From Desulfovibrio fairfieldensis (GTDB lineage Bacteria; Desulfobacterota; Desulfovibrionia; Desulfovibrionales; Desulfovibrionaceae): DNA of 64,000 bases. The DNA lies in NCBI RefSeq assembly GCF_001553605.1, contig NZ_CP014229.1:1392501-1456500 (forward strand). The letters run 5' to 3'. The first letter of the stretch is position 1, and each line of letters opens with the position of its first letter. The notes under the pieces were generated by a model, which was not told the DNA's origin, made no database searches, and worked only from the letters and a program-made list of their open reading frames with translations. The position numbers and the translations under genes are program-made. This document shows positions 18,399 through 28,946 of the stretch, piece after piece.

Positions 18399-18782
18399 GA
18401 CCGAGCCTCCGAAGCATTTTCTCATCGGGGATGGTGTGTTCCCAATGTGGCGGCGCTGCCTTTATTTCACGGATAGCGACGACAAAAGACGTAAAAACCA
18501 CGTCGTTACGCTCAGTCGTCATATTTAGAACTCACAACGCCAACGCGGCTGAAGCAAAGTGCATTTTTCCCGGATTGCAGACACGAATGCTTGCTTCGCG
18601 ACCGCAGGGCATTTGCATTATTACCGGCAAAAAGTTCTGCGCAGCGTGGCAAGGTTGGAAATCTTGAAATGCTGCCGACGGCAACGCGAACTGATGTCAT
18701 CCGCGCCGGAAGTCGACGCCGACCCGCATTCCCGGGTGGACGGGGAGCACGTCAGCTTGGAATCGGGTCCGACGTGCCGCCG
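18399..18782. other. Intergenic region, nothing recognised
   Basis: About 380 bases between the STAS gene start and the dtd stop. Both flanking genes are on the minus strand, so promoters for the STAS unit should lie here. No ORF with a convincing ribosome binding site, tRNA or clear hairpin was found. Confidence 0.5.
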
Positions 18783-19262
18783 TTATGAAAAAAGCCGGGT
18801 GGAATCCAGCCAAATGGTCACAGGCCCCCAGTTGCAGAGGCGCACTTCCATTTCGGCTCCAAATATACCTGAAGATACGCTTCCGTGACATGCTTCGTCA
18901 ACATGCCTGACAAAACGTTCGAACATCGCGGCGGCCCAGGCCGGGTCGCCGGCGTCAGTAAAGGAAGGCCGACGGCCTTTGCGGCAATCGGCATACAGGG
19001 TGAACTGGGGCACCAGCAACACCTGGCCGCTGAAGTCCTGAAGGGAGCAGTGGAACTTGTGAGCCGCGTCGCCCTGGCCCGGGAAAATGCGCAGATCCAG
19101 AAGCTTGCGGGCCATGCCCGCAAAGGCCGGACTTTGGTGAAAGTCCGGCCCGTCATCCCGGCCAAAACCCACCAAGGCCAGCAGCCCCTGGCCGATGGCG
19201 GCCACAACGCGGTCGTCCACGCTGACCGAGGCCTCGCGAACCCGTTGGGCCACTATGCGCAT
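18783..19262 (-). CDS. dtd: D-aminoacyl-tRNA deacylase
   Basis: A 159-residue protein starting MRIVAQRVREASVSVD, with LLVPQFTLYADCRKGRRPSF (the catalytic SQxTL region is FTLYAD type here) and the C-terminal cross-subunit Gly-cisPro motif NWGPVT. The enzyme hydrolyses D-amino acids mischarged onto tRNA. A C-terminal LDS tail is slightly longer than usual. Its ATG overlaps the stop of fadD (TGATG), so the two are coupled. Confidence 0.93.
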   Translation of the reverse strand: MRIVAQRVREASVSVDDRVVAAIGQGLLALVGFGRDDGPDFHQSPAFAGMARKLLDLRIFPGQGDAAHKFHCSLQDFSGQVLLVPQFTLYADCRKGRRPSFTDAGDPAWAAAMFERFVRHVDEACHGSVSSGIFGAEMEVRLCNWGPVTIWLDSTRLFS

Positions 19263-21046
19263 CAGGTCCCCTCCCTCGGCGTACGTTCGGTCGGAACCTC
19301 CCGGCGTGGAGACGCGTCGGCGGAGGCCGCGTTTTTCTGGCCCGCCTGCCGGTTTTTCCTGCGGCCGGCTTTGCGCTCTTCCTCTTCACGCAACGCCCGG
19401 CGCAAGACCTTGCCCACAATGGTTTTGGGCAATTCCTCGCGGAACTCCACCAGGCGCGGCACCTTATAGGAAGCCAGTTTGCTGCGGCACCAGGCAATGA
19501 TCTCGGATTTGTTCAGGCTTTCGCCGGGACAGGGCACCACATAGGCCTTGAGCACTTCCCCGCGCACATCGTCGCTGATGCCCACCGTGACGGCTTCCAT
19601 GATTTTGGGGTGCTCCAGCAATACCTCATCCACTTCACGCGGATAGACATTGTAACCGCCCACAATGACCATGTCTTTCTTGCGGTCCACAATATAAAAA
19701 TAACCGTCCTCATCCATGGTCGCCAAGTCGCCGGTATAAAGCCAGCCGTTGCGCAGGGCGCTGGCCGTTTCGTCGGGTCGCCGCCAATAGCCGCTCATGA
19801 CCTGGGGGCCCTGGATGACCAGTTCCCCCATCTTGCCGGGGGGCAAGGTCAGGGAGCCGCCTTCCATATCCACAATGCGGGCGTCCGTGCCGGGCAAGGG
19901 CATGCCGATGGAATTTTCTTTCTGGCCCTGGCGGCCCAGGGGATTGATATGGGTGATGGGCGAGGCCTCGGTCAGGCCGTAGCCTTCCAGAATGGCGGCG
20001 CCGGTAGCCTCCTGGAAGCGGCGGAAAATTTCACGCGGCAACGGGGCCGAGCCGGAAACGCAGATCCGGATGCTGTGCAGATTATAACGGGCCAGATCCT
20101 TCTGCTGCAAGAGCGAAATATAGACGGACGGCGCGCCCGGAAAAATCGTGGGCTTGTGGCGGGCGATGATGCGCAGCACGTCCTGCGGCACATAGCGCGG
20201 CAGGGGCAGGGTGGTGGCGGCAAGGGCCACGGGGATGATCAGGCCGGTGGTCAGGCCGTAGACATGAAAGAAGGGCAGCAGGGAAATAAAAATATGGTGC
20301 TCTTTGGCCGAGACGTGGATGATGTCCAGCACCTGCCGGCAGTTGGTGCCCAGATTGGCATGGGTCAGGGTGACGCCCTTGGGCAGACCGGTGGTGCCCC
20401 CGGTATACTGGAGCATGACCGGGTCGTGCAGCGTGTCCGCAATGGGCTCCGTATGGCGCTGCGCGCCTTTGCAAAAGCTCTTCCACTCAAAGACATGCTT
20501 GCCGTCGTAGGGGATGGGCTCCTTGGGATTCCGGGCCTGCTTGAAGCGGTACAGCCAGTTGAGAGGAAAGGAAAGGGCGTCGCCCACGCCGGTAATGATG
20601 AAATTGCGCAGCGGCAGGCGGTCGCGCAACGCGGCCACGCGCGGCCAGAGCAGATCCAGCAGGATCATATGTTCCGCCCCGGAATCCTGCATGTTTTCCC
20701 GCAGTTCCTTTTCCATGTAGAGCGGATTGGTCATGACCACCACGGCCCCGGCCTTGATGGCTCCCCAGAAGGCGATCATGGTCTGGGGCAGATTGGGCAG
20801 CATGATGGCCACCCGCTGACCCGGTTCCACGCCCATGCGCCGCAGAGCCCCGGCAAAGAGTTCCGCCCGTTCGAGCAAGCTTTTATAGGTAATGCGCGTG
20901 TTCTGGAAGATCAGTGCGTTACGATGGGGATAGGCCGCGGCGGCCTCGTCCAGCAGGGAATAAAGGGGCTTGTCCCAGATCTCCACGGTACGGGGCACGA
21001 AATCCTCATAATGGGCGAACCAGGGCCGATACAACTCAGTGTTCAT
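19262..21046 (-). CDS. fadD: Long-chain fatty acid-CoA ligase (AMP-forming)
   Basis: A 594-residue adenylate-forming enzyme. P-loop motif YTGGTTGLPKG near residue 215, GYGLTEASP near 355, YTGDLATMDEDGYFYIVDRKKDM near 440-465, and the C-terminal lysine domain (GKVLRRALREEE). The sequence MVFWGAIKAGAV-type N-terminal half and overall length match FadD. It activates long-chain fatty acids to acyl-CoA with ATP. A basic ~35-residue C-terminal tail goes beyond the usual end. It follows ispDF by 18 nt and overlaps dtd by 1 nt. AAGGA precedes the ATG. Confidence 0.92.
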   Translation of the reverse strand: MNTELYRPWFAHYEDFVPRTVEIWDKPLYSLLDEAAAAYPHRNALIFQNTRITYKSLLERAELFAGALRRMGVEPGQRVAIMLPNLPQTMIAFWGAIKAGAVVVMTNPLYMEKELRENMQDSGAEHMILLDLLWPRVAALRDRLPLRNFIITGVGDALSFPLNWLYRFKQARNPKEPIPYDGKHVFEWKSFCKGAQRHTEPIADTLHDPVMLQYTGGTTGLPKGVTLTHANLGTNCRQVLDIIHVSAKEHHIFISLLPFFHVYGLTTGLIIPVALAATTLPLPRYVPQDVLRIIARHKPTIFPGAPSVYISLLQQKDLARYNLHSIRICVSGSAPLPREIFRRFQEATGAAILEGYGLTEASPITHINPLGRQGQKENSIGMPLPGTDARIVDMEGGSLTLPPGKMGELVIQGPQVMSGYWRRPDETASALRNGWLYTGDLATMDEDGYFYIVDRKKDMVIVGGYNVYPREVDEVLLEHPKIMEAVTVGISDDVRGEVLKAYVVPCPGESLNKSEIIAWCRSKLASYKVPRLVEFREELPKTIVGKVLRRALREEEERKAGRRKNRQAGQKNAASADASPRREVPTERTPREGT

Positions 21047-21064
21047 GGCGCATCCTTATGGAGA

Positions 21065-22309
21065 TCAGAGATCGGGGGATGGAACAGCCTGTGCGGAAAA
21101 GGACGGCGTGCCGTCGGCCAGCGCGCTGACCACGGCATAGGCCTTGATGCCCTCGGACCGCCCGGTAAAGCCCAGGCCTTCCTCGGTGGTAGCCTTGAGG
21201 TTGACCCGCGCCGTGTCCAGGCCCAGCAGCCGGGCCACATTCTTGCGTATTTCTTCACGGAAGGGCGACAGGCGGGGCGTCTGGGCCACGATGGTCAAAT
21301 CCACATGGCTGAGCTCAAGCCCTGCGCCGCGCAGCATTTCCAGAACCTGATCCAGCAACACGGCTGAAGAAATGCCCTCATAGCGGGCCTGGCTGTCGGG
21401 GAAGTGCTGGCCTATGTCGCCCAGGGCCGCGCAGCCCAGCAGGGCGTCCATGAGCGCGTGCAGCAGCACGTCGCCGTCGGAATGAGCCACAACTTCCGGG
21501 CCGCCGGGAATGAGCACGCCGCCCAGCTTCAACGGGCGCCCCGGACCGTAACGATGCACGTCGTAGCCCATGCCCGCGCAGGGGCGGGGCATAGCCTGTT
21601 CTCCGGCCAGCAGGGAAAGATCTTCGGGATGGGTGATTTTCACGTTGGCAGCCTCACCGGGCACAATAAGCACTTCGTGGCCCTGAACTTCCATCAGCGC
21701 GGCGTCGTCGGTGACGGCCAGGCCCGCATCCAAGGCATGTTGGTGGGCCTGACGCAGCAAGGTCAGGTTAAATCCCTGGGGTGTCTGCACCGCCGCCAGC
21801 CGGGCGCGCGGCAGGGTAGCCGCAACACGCCCGTCGTCCACCATTTTGATAGTGTCAGTGACGGGCAGACCGGGAACGACCGCGGGCGCGCCCCGGCGCA
21901 GGGCCTCACAAACGCGGCGTACCAGGGCCGGGCTCAGAAAGGGGCGGGCCGCGTCATGCACCAGCACGTACCGCGTCCGATGCGGCAGGACCGCCAGACC
22001 CAGGCGCACGGAATCCTGGCGCAACGCGCCGCCGGCCGCCGCCAGCCAAGGCAGGCCGAGATCCTCTCGCGCGTAAAGGGCATGCAAGCGCTCTTCCTCG
22101 GCGGTACGCCGGTCAGGGGGGAAAACAAAAACAATACCGGCCACCACGGCGCTGCGGCTCATGGCGCGCGCCGCGTGCCAATACAGCGGGACGTCCCGCC
22201 AGCATAAAAACTGTTTGGGACAGCCGCCGACAACGGCCGCCAGACGGCTGCCGCTCCCGGCGGCCAGGATCAGGCCCCAGGGTTTTTCCGGCTGGGAATT
22301 TTCAGGCAT
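21065..22309 (-). CDS. ispDF: Bifunctional IspD/IspF, MEP isoprenoid pathway
   Basis: A 414-residue fusion. Residues ~10-235 are IspD, 2-C-methyl-D-erythritol 4-phosphate cytidylyltransferase (LILAAGSGSRL nucleotide-binding start; VLVHDAARPFL). Residues ~255-405 are IspF, 2-C-methyl-D-erythritol 2,4-cyclodiphosphate synthase (GMGYDVHRYGPGRPLKLGG, SDGDVLLHALMDALLG, NLKATTEEGLGFTGRSEG). It catalyses steps three and five of the MEP pathway. The start codon is only 15 nt beyond the 3' end of rnpB, with AGAGG in that gap, so it is probably read together with the RNase P RNA. Confidence 0.96.
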   Translation of the reverse strand: MPENSQPEKPWGLILAAGSGSRLAAVVGGCPKQFLCWRDVPLYWHAARAMSRSAVVAGIVFVFPPDRRTAEEERLHALYAREDLGLPWLAAAGGALRQDSVRLGLAVLPHRTRYVLVHDAARPFLSPALVRRVCEALRRGAPAVVPGLPVTDTIKMVDDGRVAATLPRARLAAVQTPQGFNLTLLRQAHQHALDAGLAVTDDAALMEVQGHEVLIVPGEAANVKITHPEDLSLLAGEQAMPRPCAGMGYDVHRYGPGRPLKLGGVLIPGGPEVVAHSDGDVLLHALMDALLGCAALGDIGQHFPDSQARYEGISSAVLLDQVLEMLRGAGLELSHVDLTIVAQTPRLSPFREEIRKNVARLLGLDTARVNLKATTEEGLGFTGRSEGIKAYAVVSALADGTPSFSAQAVPSPDL

Positions 22310-22324
22310 GGCAAGCCTCTGACA

Positions 22325-22693
22325 ACAAGCGGGAGCCGGACGATAAGCCGGGTTCTGTCATGCGACAAGCCGCATGTGACCGTCATTCCTCTAGGAGCGC
22401 GATTGCCCGCGCCCTCAAGCAACCTACCCGGAAGGCATGGGCCGGGCCGGCCGCCTTCCCTATTTGGTCTTGCTCCAGACGGGGTATGCCGAGCATGCCG
22501 CGTCACCGCGGCATCTGGTGGGCTCTTGCCCCACCGTTTCACCCTTACCGCGCAAAGCACGGCGGTTTGCTTTCTGTGGCGCTGTCCGAGGGTCGCCCCT
22601 CCTGGGTGTTACCCAGCGTCCTGCCCTGTGGAGCCCGGACTTTCCTCTCCGGGCCAATGGCCCGCAGCGACGGTCTGTCCGGCTCCCGCTTGT
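22325..22693 (-). ncRNA. rnpB: RNase P RNA
   Basis: On the minus strand the conserved 5' block GAGGAAAGTCCGGGCTCC (22630-22650 region), the ACAGAAA and TAAGGGTGAAA core segments and the 3' block GACAGAACCCGGCTTAT are all present, which is the bacterial type A pattern. The ends are set by a perfect 17-bp P1 helix (22325-22341 with 22677-22693). The RNA is the catalytic part of RNase P, maturing tRNA 5' ends. It lies between the zinc-ribbon gene and ispDF. Confidence 0.95.
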
Positions 22694-22713
22694 TTGCGGC
22701 CGGAGATTTTTAC

Positions 22714-22744
22714 GGACGCTTTACCGGCCGGAGGCAAAGCGTCC
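22714..22744 (-). terminator. Hairpin between zinc-ribbon gene and rnpB
   Basis: GGACGCTTT / AAAGCGTCC stem with a GC-rich loop just after the stop at 22759. Only a GTAAAAATC follows on the minus strand, so it may be a processing or partial termination site. Confidence 0.45.
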
Positions 22745-22758
22745 CAATAAGGCTCAAG

Positions 22759-23535
22759 CTAATCCGTCAGGGGTACAGGCTTGGGAGCCGCAACAGCCTC
22801 TTCCGGCAGGCTGAAATGCTCGCACCAGAAAATCAGGCGCTGGCAGTTGGGGCAGCTCAGAATCTGCTGGCCGCGCTGCAACTCAATGAAGGACTGCGGG
22901 GGCACCGCGATATTGCAGCCGGAGCAGATGCCGTCCGTCACAGCCACAATGACCGGATGTTCCAGACGCACGCGAATGAACTCATAGCGCATGAACACGG
23001 GCTGGGGAATGGCCTTGCTGACCTGAGCACGCTTCTGGTTCAGAGAATCCAGATTGATTCCGGCTTTCTTCAGCTTTTCTTCCAGACCTTCACGTTTGAC
23101 TTCCAGCTCGGCTTTAAGGGCGGAGTAATCCCGATCAATTTCGGCCAGCGTGTCGTTCTGCAACTGCAATTCTTCCATGAGGGTCATCTTTTCTTCCTCA
23201 CGGGAGCGGTTGATTTTCTCCATGCTGTCCATTTCACGCATCATGGCGTGATATTCGCGGGTATTGCCCACCTGCATGAGCTTGTTTTTGCTCTTTTTGA
23301 TCCTGGCGGAATCGTCGTCAATCTCCAGGGACAGGCGTTTCTGCTGTTCCTGGAGATGCGCCAGCTTGTCCAGGACGCGATTGCGCTGAGCCTCGGCGGC
23401 CTCAAAGCGTTGCTCCAGATCCTCAAGCTCGCGGGGCGCGCTTTCCAGCTCCTGCTTGACAGCGAAGATGGCGTCATCCACCTTCTGCAATTCCACTAAC
23501 TGCTTTATCTGATCCAAGTAAACGGCACTGCTCAT
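22759..23535 (-). CDS. Coiled-coil protein with C4-type zinc ribbon
   Basis: A 258-residue protein. Residues ~10-175 are a long charged coiled coil (heptad-like LEDLEQRFEAAEAQRNRVL and following). The C-terminal ~55 residues carry a zinc ribbon with CSGC (near 203) and CPNC (near 227). This is the family often annotated as 'zinc ribbon domain protein' (DUF164/CT398-like), related to flagellar/secretion-associated proteins in some bacteria; the role is not settled. It follows the Nif3-like gene by 16 nt and precedes rnpB. Confidence 0.88.
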   Translation of the reverse strand: MSSAVYLDQIKQLVELQKVDDAIFAVKQELESAPRELEDLEQRFEAAEAQRNRVLDKLAHLQEQQKRLSLEIDDDSARIKKSKNKLMQVGNTREYHAMMREMDSMEKINRSREEEKMTLMEELQLQNDTLAEIDRDYSALKAELEVKREGLEEKLKKAGINLDSLNQKRAQVSKAIPQPVFMRYEFIRVRLEHPVIVAVTDGICSGCNIAVPPQSFIELQRGQQILSCPNCQRLIFWCEHFSLPEEAVAAPKPVPLTD

Positions 23536-23551
23536 ATATTCCTCCTGGGAG

Positions 23552-24346
23552 TCATGGCAAAAGGACGGGGCGCAACGGTGAAACCGAAGGCACGAAAACG
23601 ACGTTCAGGCCACTGAGGCGTTGCGCCAGCAAGCCGCTCATGCGGCGCATCATTTCTTCCTCCAGGCTGTGGTGCCCCACATCCAGCAGGCAGATTTCAG
23701 CCTCCAGCGCCGTATGGTATTTGACGTCGCCGGTAATGAAAAGCTGGGCGCCTGCCGCGCGCGCTTCCCGCAGAAGGGAAGAACCGGAACCGGTGCAGTA
23801 AGCCAGGCGCGAGATGCTTTCCGGTACGGGGCCGCAGACCGTGGCCGTGGAGAGATCAATGTGCCGGGCCAGAGCGGATGTGATTTGCGCAAGGCTCAAG
23901 GGCGCGGGCAGATCACCGGCCAAACCGAAGCCCAGCGGCAGGGGAGCCGCAGCCAGCGGCGGGGCCGTGGCTTCCAACACCGCCAGGTTGCCGAGTTCCA
24001 GCTCGCGCGCCAGCCAGCCCGCCGGACCGTCGGCGTTGACGTCCAGCGAGGTGTGGGCGGCATAGAGCGGCACATCCGCAGCGAGCAACAGGCACAGAAC
24101 TTCATGGTAGGCGTCCAGACGCCGGGGCAGGGCGGGCTTGAGCGCCAGGGGGTGGTGGCTCAAAATGCACTGCGCCCCCCGTTCCAGCGCCTGACGCACC
24201 GAGGCGGGCGTGGGGTCCAGGCAGACGGCCAGCATGTCGGCTTCACTTCTGTGCGCTGCTACCTGCAGGCCCGAGATATCCCAGGGGGCGGCGGCGTCCA
24301 GAGGCGCGATTTTTTCAATGGCGCTAAATATTTCAATGAGTTGCAT
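23552..24346 (-). CDS. Nif3-like dinuclear metal-centre protein
   Basis: A 264-residue Nif3/YbgI-family protein. ATG 24346 (MQLIEIFSAIEKIAPL) matches the usual family start and follows GAGGG. Metal-binding segments are seen: CILSHHPLALKP (HHP), YAAHTSLDVNADG (H.S.D) and the C-terminal DVGHHSLEEEMM. Members form a hexameric toroid with two metals per chain; some act as GTP cyclohydrolase-like enzymes, but the physiological role is uncertain. It is in a run with the zinc-ribbon gene. Confidence 0.9.
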   Translation of the reverse strand: MQLIEIFSAIEKIAPLDAAAPWDISGLQVAAHRSEADMLAVCLDPTPASVRQALERGAQCILSHHPLALKPALPRRLDAYHEVLCLLLAADVPLYAAHTSLDVNADGPAGWLARELELGNLAVLEATAPPLAAAPLPLGFGLAGDLPAPLSLAQITSALARHIDLSTATVCGPVPESISRLAYCTGSGSSLLREARAAGAQLFITGDVKYHTALEAEICLLDVGHHSLEEEMMRRMSGLLAQRLSGLNVVFVPSVSPLRPVLLP

Positions 24347-24366
24347 TGATATTGCCCTCAATAAAA

Positions 24367-24403
24367 AAGGCACTTTCTTGCACTTGAACAGAGAAAGCGC
24401 CTT
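24367..24403 (-). terminator. Probable terminator downstream of purQ
   Basis: AAGGC-CTTTCT / AGAAAG-GCCTT stem with one internal mismatch; on the minus strand it ends in a run of six T before the Nif3-like gene. Confidence 0.65.
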
Positions 24404-24567
24404 AAAAAATCATCCGGCGTAAAAAAAGAAAGCGGGAATGTGCGGCAAACGTGTACACACCTTGTCTGACGCGCGCGGCTCTGAGCGAACCACGCGGCTG
24501 TTGCACGATGTTGCGGTTAATCTTGATATTCTGTCCGTATAAGTCGGCTTTGTCAAGGCCGGGCCAG

Positions 24568-25377
24568 CTACTGGCCGCGCAGATAGCGCACGGCATTGAC
24601 GAACAGCAGGGTGCCCGGCGGGTCCAGTTCGCCCCTGGTCCAGGCGGGATGATTGGTCACATGGTGAAAGGCTTCGGGATGCGGCATGAGGCCCAGCACG
24701 CGTCCTGTGGGGTCGGTGAGTCCGGCAATGGCCAGCGGCGAGCCGTTGGGGTTATAAGGATACTCCTGCGTGGGCTTGCCGCTTTCCGGGTCGGCATATT
24801 GGAGAGCGATGAGCTGTTCGGCCGCAATACGACGCAGACATTCCTCGTCACGGGGAATGAGCTTGCCTTCGCCGTGGCGCACGGGCATGGCCAGCAGGGG
24901 CAGGCCTTTGGTGAACACGCAGGGGCTGTCGGAATTGGGCAGCAGATGCACCCAGCGGTCCTCGAAGCGGGCGGAATCGTTGTGCCCCAAGGATGCCTGG
25001 CGCTCGAAGCGGACGCCGCCCAGCGCGGGCAGCACGCCCAGTTTGACCAGCAGCTGGAAGCCGTTACAGATGCCGAGGATCAGCTTGCCCTGGTCCAGAA
25101 ATTCCCGCAGGCTTTGCAGCAGCGGCGTGCCTTGGGCGTCTTTCAAATAGCGCCAGCGCATGGCCGCGGTCTGGGCCGCGCCCAGATCGTCGCCGTCCAG
25201 AAAGCCGCCGGGGAAAATCAGAAAATGGTAGCCCGCAAGGCATACGTTGCCCGCCACCAGATCGGAGAAATGCACCACGTCGGCCCTGTCGGAACCGGCC
25301 AAGCGGGCCGTGTGCGCGGTTTCCAGATGGGAATTGGTACCGTAGCCGGTGATGACCAGAGTATTGACTGTAGCCAT
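24568..25377 (-). CDS. purQ: Phosphoribosylformylglycinamidine synthase, glutaminase subunit
   Basis: A 269-residue class I glutamine amidotransferase. The nucleophile is Cys104 in GICNGFQ; the catalytic His/Glu follow in LGLMPHPEAFHH. The N-terminus VLVITGYGTNSHLETAH-type is that of the PurQ (subunit I) branch, with the insert typical of delta-proteobacterial forms. It supplies ammonia to PurL in the fourth step of purine synthesis. No purL or purS lies nearby. It is divergent from pyrG. Confidence 0.9.
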   Translation of the reverse strand: MATVNTLVITGYGTNSHLETAHTARLAGSDRADVVHFSDLVAGNVCLAGYHFLIFPGGFLDGDDLGAAQTAAMRWRYLKDAQGTPLLQSLREFLDQGKLILGICNGFQLLVKLGVLPALGGVRFERQASLGHNDSARFEDRWVHLLPNSDSPCVFTKGLPLLAMPVRHGEGKLIPRDEECLRRIAAEQLIALQYADPESGKPTQEYPYNPNGSPLAIAGLTDPTGRVLGLMPHPEAFHHVTNHPAWTRGELDPPGTLLFVNAVRYLRGQ

Positions 25378-25508
25378 GCGGGAGGAGCCTCCTTAGGAGC
25401 AGCCTGAAATACGCCCGGCCCGGAGCGGGGTAGGGCCGCGCGTCCAACCACACGGCGGGACGCATGCTGAAAAAGGGAAAATTACATTACTTGCCTTATC
25501 AGACTTAG

Positions 25509-27236
<1,728 letters not shown>

Positions 27237-27268
27237 GCGCCGTTTTGTCGCTTGGCTTGTGATGTCTG

Positions 27269-27295
27269 AAAGGGGAGGCCTGAGGCCTCCCCTTT
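27269..27295 (+). terminator. Terminator of pyrG
   Basis: Perfect 12-bp stem AAAGGGGAGGCC / GGCCTCCCCTTT with a 3-nt loop, 32 nt after the pyrG stop. Confidence 0.85.
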
Positions 27296-27412
27296 GCCGT
27301 AACTGAGACTTGGTTCCCTGCGGTTTCCGTAGGGGCGCGCCGCCCGGCGCAAGCCTTGCGGCCTTTCCCTTTTTGTTCGCAGCTTCCGTCTATTGCATAA
27401 TTTTTCAGCATA

Positions 27413-27428
27413 TGGCACAATTTTTGTA
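27413..27428 (+). promoter_or_regulatory. Sigma-54-like element before rpoN
   Basis: TGGCAC-N5-TTGTA, one mismatch to the consensus but at the important GC of the -12 box. It lies 51 nt before the rpoN start, so self-control of rpoN is possible but unproven. Confidence 0.35.
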
Positions 27429-27478
27429 AATGAGAACTCCGTTCAGACATTGTAGCTTATCAGCCTAAAAGAGCAGAC

Positions 27479-28909
27479 ATGGCACTGGAACTTCGTCAGC
27501 AATTGAAATTGGCTCAGCAACTGGTCATGACGCCGCAGTTACAGCAGGCCATCAAGCTGCTTCAGCTCTCGCGCGTGGAACTGCTGGAAACCGTGCAGCA
27601 GGAGATGCTGGACAATCCTTTTCTTGAGGAGCTCTCGGGTGATGAGTCTTCTTCGGATCAGGCCGCCCAGACAGAGCGCCGGGAGGCCGTTGAAGAAGAG
27701 GTCTACGACAAGGAACTCGCCAAGGATGCCTCGTGGGAGGACTATCTCGGCGAGTTCGCCAGCACTCCGCGCCAAGTACAGCCGCGTGACTTTGAAGCGG
27801 CTGAAGAAATTTCTCCTCTGGAAGCCCGTTATGCCGCCAAGCCCACATTGGAAGGGCATCTGCTCTGGCAGCTGCGCCTTTCCATGCTGACCGAGGCGCA
27901 AAAGGAAATCGGCGAGGTCATCATCGGCAATCTGGCTTCCTCCGGCTATTTGCAGGCCACCTTGGAAGAAATCGCGGAGATGACCACATCCACGCCCGAC
28001 GAGGTGCGGGCGGTACTGGAAAGAGTGCAGCTTTTTGATCCCATAGGGGTGGCCGCGCGCGACGCGCGCGAGTGTCTGCTGATCCAGCTGAAAAGTCTGA
28101 ACTATGACCGGGATCCCATTCTTCTCGATCTGGTCCAGTCTCACCTGGAAGATCTGGAGGCCAAGCGCTACAAGCCTCTGCTGCGCAAGTTCAAGCTGGA
28201 TATGGAGGAACTCAAGGAATATCTGAACATCATCCAGAGCCTTGATCCACTGCCCGGCGCCAGTTTCGGCGGCGGCGAACCCACCTATGTGAGCCCGGAC
28301 GTCTTTGTGTACAAGATGGGCGATGAATTCGTCATTCTGCTCAATGAAGACGGTTTGCCGCAGTTGCAGCTTTCCTCGCTCTGCCAGATGAATATGGGAT
28401 CTTCCTCGGATAAGGAAAAGGAATACTGTACGGAAAAAATGCGCTCGGCCTCCTGGCTGATCAAGAGCCTGTATCAACGCCAGCGTACGCTGTACAAGGT
28501 GGTGGAGAGCATTGTGCGCCACCAGCAGCCGTTTTTTGAAAGCGGCGTCACCAAACTGGCTCCGCTGATTCTAAAAGACATTGCCGACGATATCAGCATG
28601 CACGAATCAACCGTAAGCCGGATCACTACCAACAAATACGTGGCGACGCCCCACGGGATTTTTGAGCTGAAGTTCTTCTTTAACAGCGGCCTTGAGCTGG
28701 ACGACGGCAGCCAGGTCGGCTCGGAAAGCGTTAAGGCGCTGATCAAGAAGTTCATAGCCGATGAAGACTCCAAGGCCCCCTTGAGTGACGAACGCATCGG
28801 AGAAATGCTCAAGGAGCGCCTGAAAGTGAATATTGCCCGGCGTACGGTGGCCAAGTACCGCACGGCGCTGGACATTCCCTCGTCGTCACGGCGTAAGGAG
28901 CACTTCTGA
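27479..28909 (+). CDS. rpoN: RNA polymerase sigma-54 factor
   Basis: A 476-residue RpoN. Region I at the N-terminus is Gln/Leu-rich (ELRQQLKLAQQLVMTPQLQ), an acidic linker follows, the core-binding and HTH regions occupy the middle, and the RpoN box ARRTVAKYR is at residues 453-461. RpoN directs transcription from -24/-12 promoters and needs an ATP-driven activator. The start ATG matches the family. It heads rpoN-hpf-rapZ-PTS. The fliC promoter at 7.85 kb is a likely target. Confidence 0.97.
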   Translation: MALELRQQLKLAQQLVMTPQLQQAIKLLQLSRVELLETVQQEMLDNPFLEELSGDESSSDQAAQTERREAVEEEVYDKELAKDASWEDYLGEFASTPRQVQPRDFEAAEEISPLEARYAAKPTLEGHLLWQLRLSMLTEAQKEIGEVIIGNLASSGYLQATLEEIAEMTTSTPDEVRAVLERVQLFDPIGVAARDARECLLIQLKSLNYDRDPILLDLVQSHLEDLEAKRYKPLLRKFKLDMEELKEYLNIIQSLDPLPGASFGGGEPTYVSPDVFVYKMGDEFVILLNEDGLPQLQLSSLCQMNMGSSSDKEKEYCTEKMRSASWLIKSLYQRQRTLYKVVESIVRHQQPFFESGVTKLAPLILKDIADDISMHESTVSRITTNKYVATPHGIFELKFFFNSGLELDDGSQVGSESVKALIKKFIADEDSKAPLSDERIGEMLKERLKVNIARRTVAKYRTALDIPSSSRRKEHF

Positions 28910-28946
28910 TCTCACAGCGGTGCTTTGCAATCCCAAGGAGGAACGC

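Noticed and set aside
19610..21367. 585-aa open frame on the plus strand
   Set aside because: It is fully antisense to fadD and ispDF, has no ribosome binding site and shows the His/Gln/Gly-rich composition of a shadow frame in GC-rich DNA.
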